This document shows, one piece after another, positions 50,788 through 50,941 of a DNA stretch of 50,941 nt (positions are counted from its first letter, which is position 1; each line of letters opens with the position of its first letter). The notes under the pieces are model-generated. The model saw only the letters and a program-made list of their open reading frames with translations. It was not told where the DNA came from and did no database searches. The DNA comes from an uncultured Bacteroidales bacterium (GTDB lineage: Bacteria; Bacteroidota; Bacteroidia; Bacteroidales; P3): the NCBI GenBank assembly GCA_944321735.1, contig CALUMK010000018.1:1-50941 (forward strand). Direction: 5' to 3'. Made by a program: the position numbers and the translations under genes.

Positions 50788-50795
50788 CAAAAGTA
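50788..50795 (-). promoter_or_regulatory. -7 promoter element for the barrel-protein gene
   Basis: Reverse strand TACTTTTG fits TAnnTTTG and lies 73 bp before the chosen ATG. No -33 box is visible at the usual spacing, partly because the neighbouring terminator occupies that place. Confidence 0.4.
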
Positions 50796-50802
50796 CATAA
50801 AA

Positions 50803-50836
50803 AAACAGGGGTACGCATAAACACATACCCCTGTTT
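50803..50836 (-). terminator. Terminator of the gene at the right window edge
   Basis: AAACAGGGGTA (50803-50813) pairs with TACCCCTGTTT (50826-50836). On the reverse strand it is followed by a run of T. It lies 43 nt after the stop of the frame at 50879. Confidence 0.8.
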
Positions 50837-50878
50837 CAAAAAATTAATCACACAAACCTATCGAACCTCCTGACTTCG

Positions 50879-50941
50879 TCAACGCGTACCCCAAAATTCA
50901 TCAGCAAACAATGGAGCGATACGTTGATGCCGTTTCATAAG
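50879..50941 (-). CDS. 3' end of a small ORF, cut by the window edge
   Basis: Twenty codons ending in TGA, reading LMKRHQRIAPLFADEFWGTR. It resembles the end of the small ORF at 6063-6170 (IKRLQHIAPFSSNEFWNT). The ATG at 50938 may be the start, or the frame may extend past the window. The terminator at 50803-50836 follows it. Family unknown. Confidence 0.35.
   Translation of the reverse strand, partial: LMKRHQRIAPLFADEFWGTR

Overview
The window is a chromosomal segment of a Bacteroidetes bacterium, most likely of the order Bacteroidales. Signs of this are Bacteroidetes-type promoters (TTTG, about 20 bp, TAnnTTTG), the gene order rplM-rpsI-rpsB-tsf, the DUF4271-hemD-rnpA-yidD run, a GldA-type ABC ATPase, a histone-H1-like small protein, an E. 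coli-type PurB, and a type IX secretion cargo with a C-terminal sorting domain. Base composition looks close to 50% GC by eye, with one visibly AT-richer stretch over the C25 protease gene (about 9.2-11.2 kb).

Layout. 1-5 kb: class I aminotransferase, then a reverse-strand Zn/Cd-type P-type ATPase + Fur-family regulator operon, a lipoprotein and tRNA-Met(CAT). 5-8 kb: HAD hydrolase, a 35-codon small ORF, rplY and prs. 8-12.5 kb: a reverse-strand surface-protein operon made of an S74-chaperone/T9SS-CTD protein, a gingipain-like C25 protease and a lipoprotein gene interrupted by an in-frame TGA. 12.8-21.7 kb: nadB, purB, an MsbA-like exporter, rsgA, an AI-2E-family permease, radC and a HicAB toxin-antitoxin pair. 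21.9-28.8 kb: TPR lipoprotein, DUF58, thioredoxin and dnaE (reverse). 28.9-31.7 kb: a Pgl-like glycan cluster (GT2, priming sugar-phosphate transferase, PLP aminotransferase). 31.7-38.5 kb: histone-like gene with a structured leader, then reverse-strand translation genes (frr, pyrH, tsf, rpsB, rpsI, rplM) with a YitT-family protein among them. 38.5-46.1 kb: GT2, yidD, rnpA, hemD, DUF4271, gldA, guanine-deaminase-like protein, S41 protease and maf. 46.4-50.9 kb: POT peptide transporter, repeat debris, an Rpn-type nuclease pseudogene, an outer-membrane barrel protein, and the end of a second small ORF at the window edge.

The most unusual content lies between the genes. A family of about 120-bp long-hairpin elements occurs as six full copies (6951, 14431, 32375, 34158, 36347, 48362) plus several fragments. 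Each has a CGTAC-NNNN-GTACG-type apex, conserved internal boxes, outer arms that are different in every copy yet complementary within the copy, and recurring tandem GA/GA mismatches. Every full copy sits 0-21 nt after a stop codon, and in four cases the stop codon itself lies inside the repeat arm. A second, smaller family (29-82, 32252-32306, 35312-35366) carries a short covarying hairpin; its first copy contains a complete promoter. I recognise no published name for the long-hairpin family and consider it the best candidate for an undescribed system here. All calls come from reading the sequence; no database search was run.
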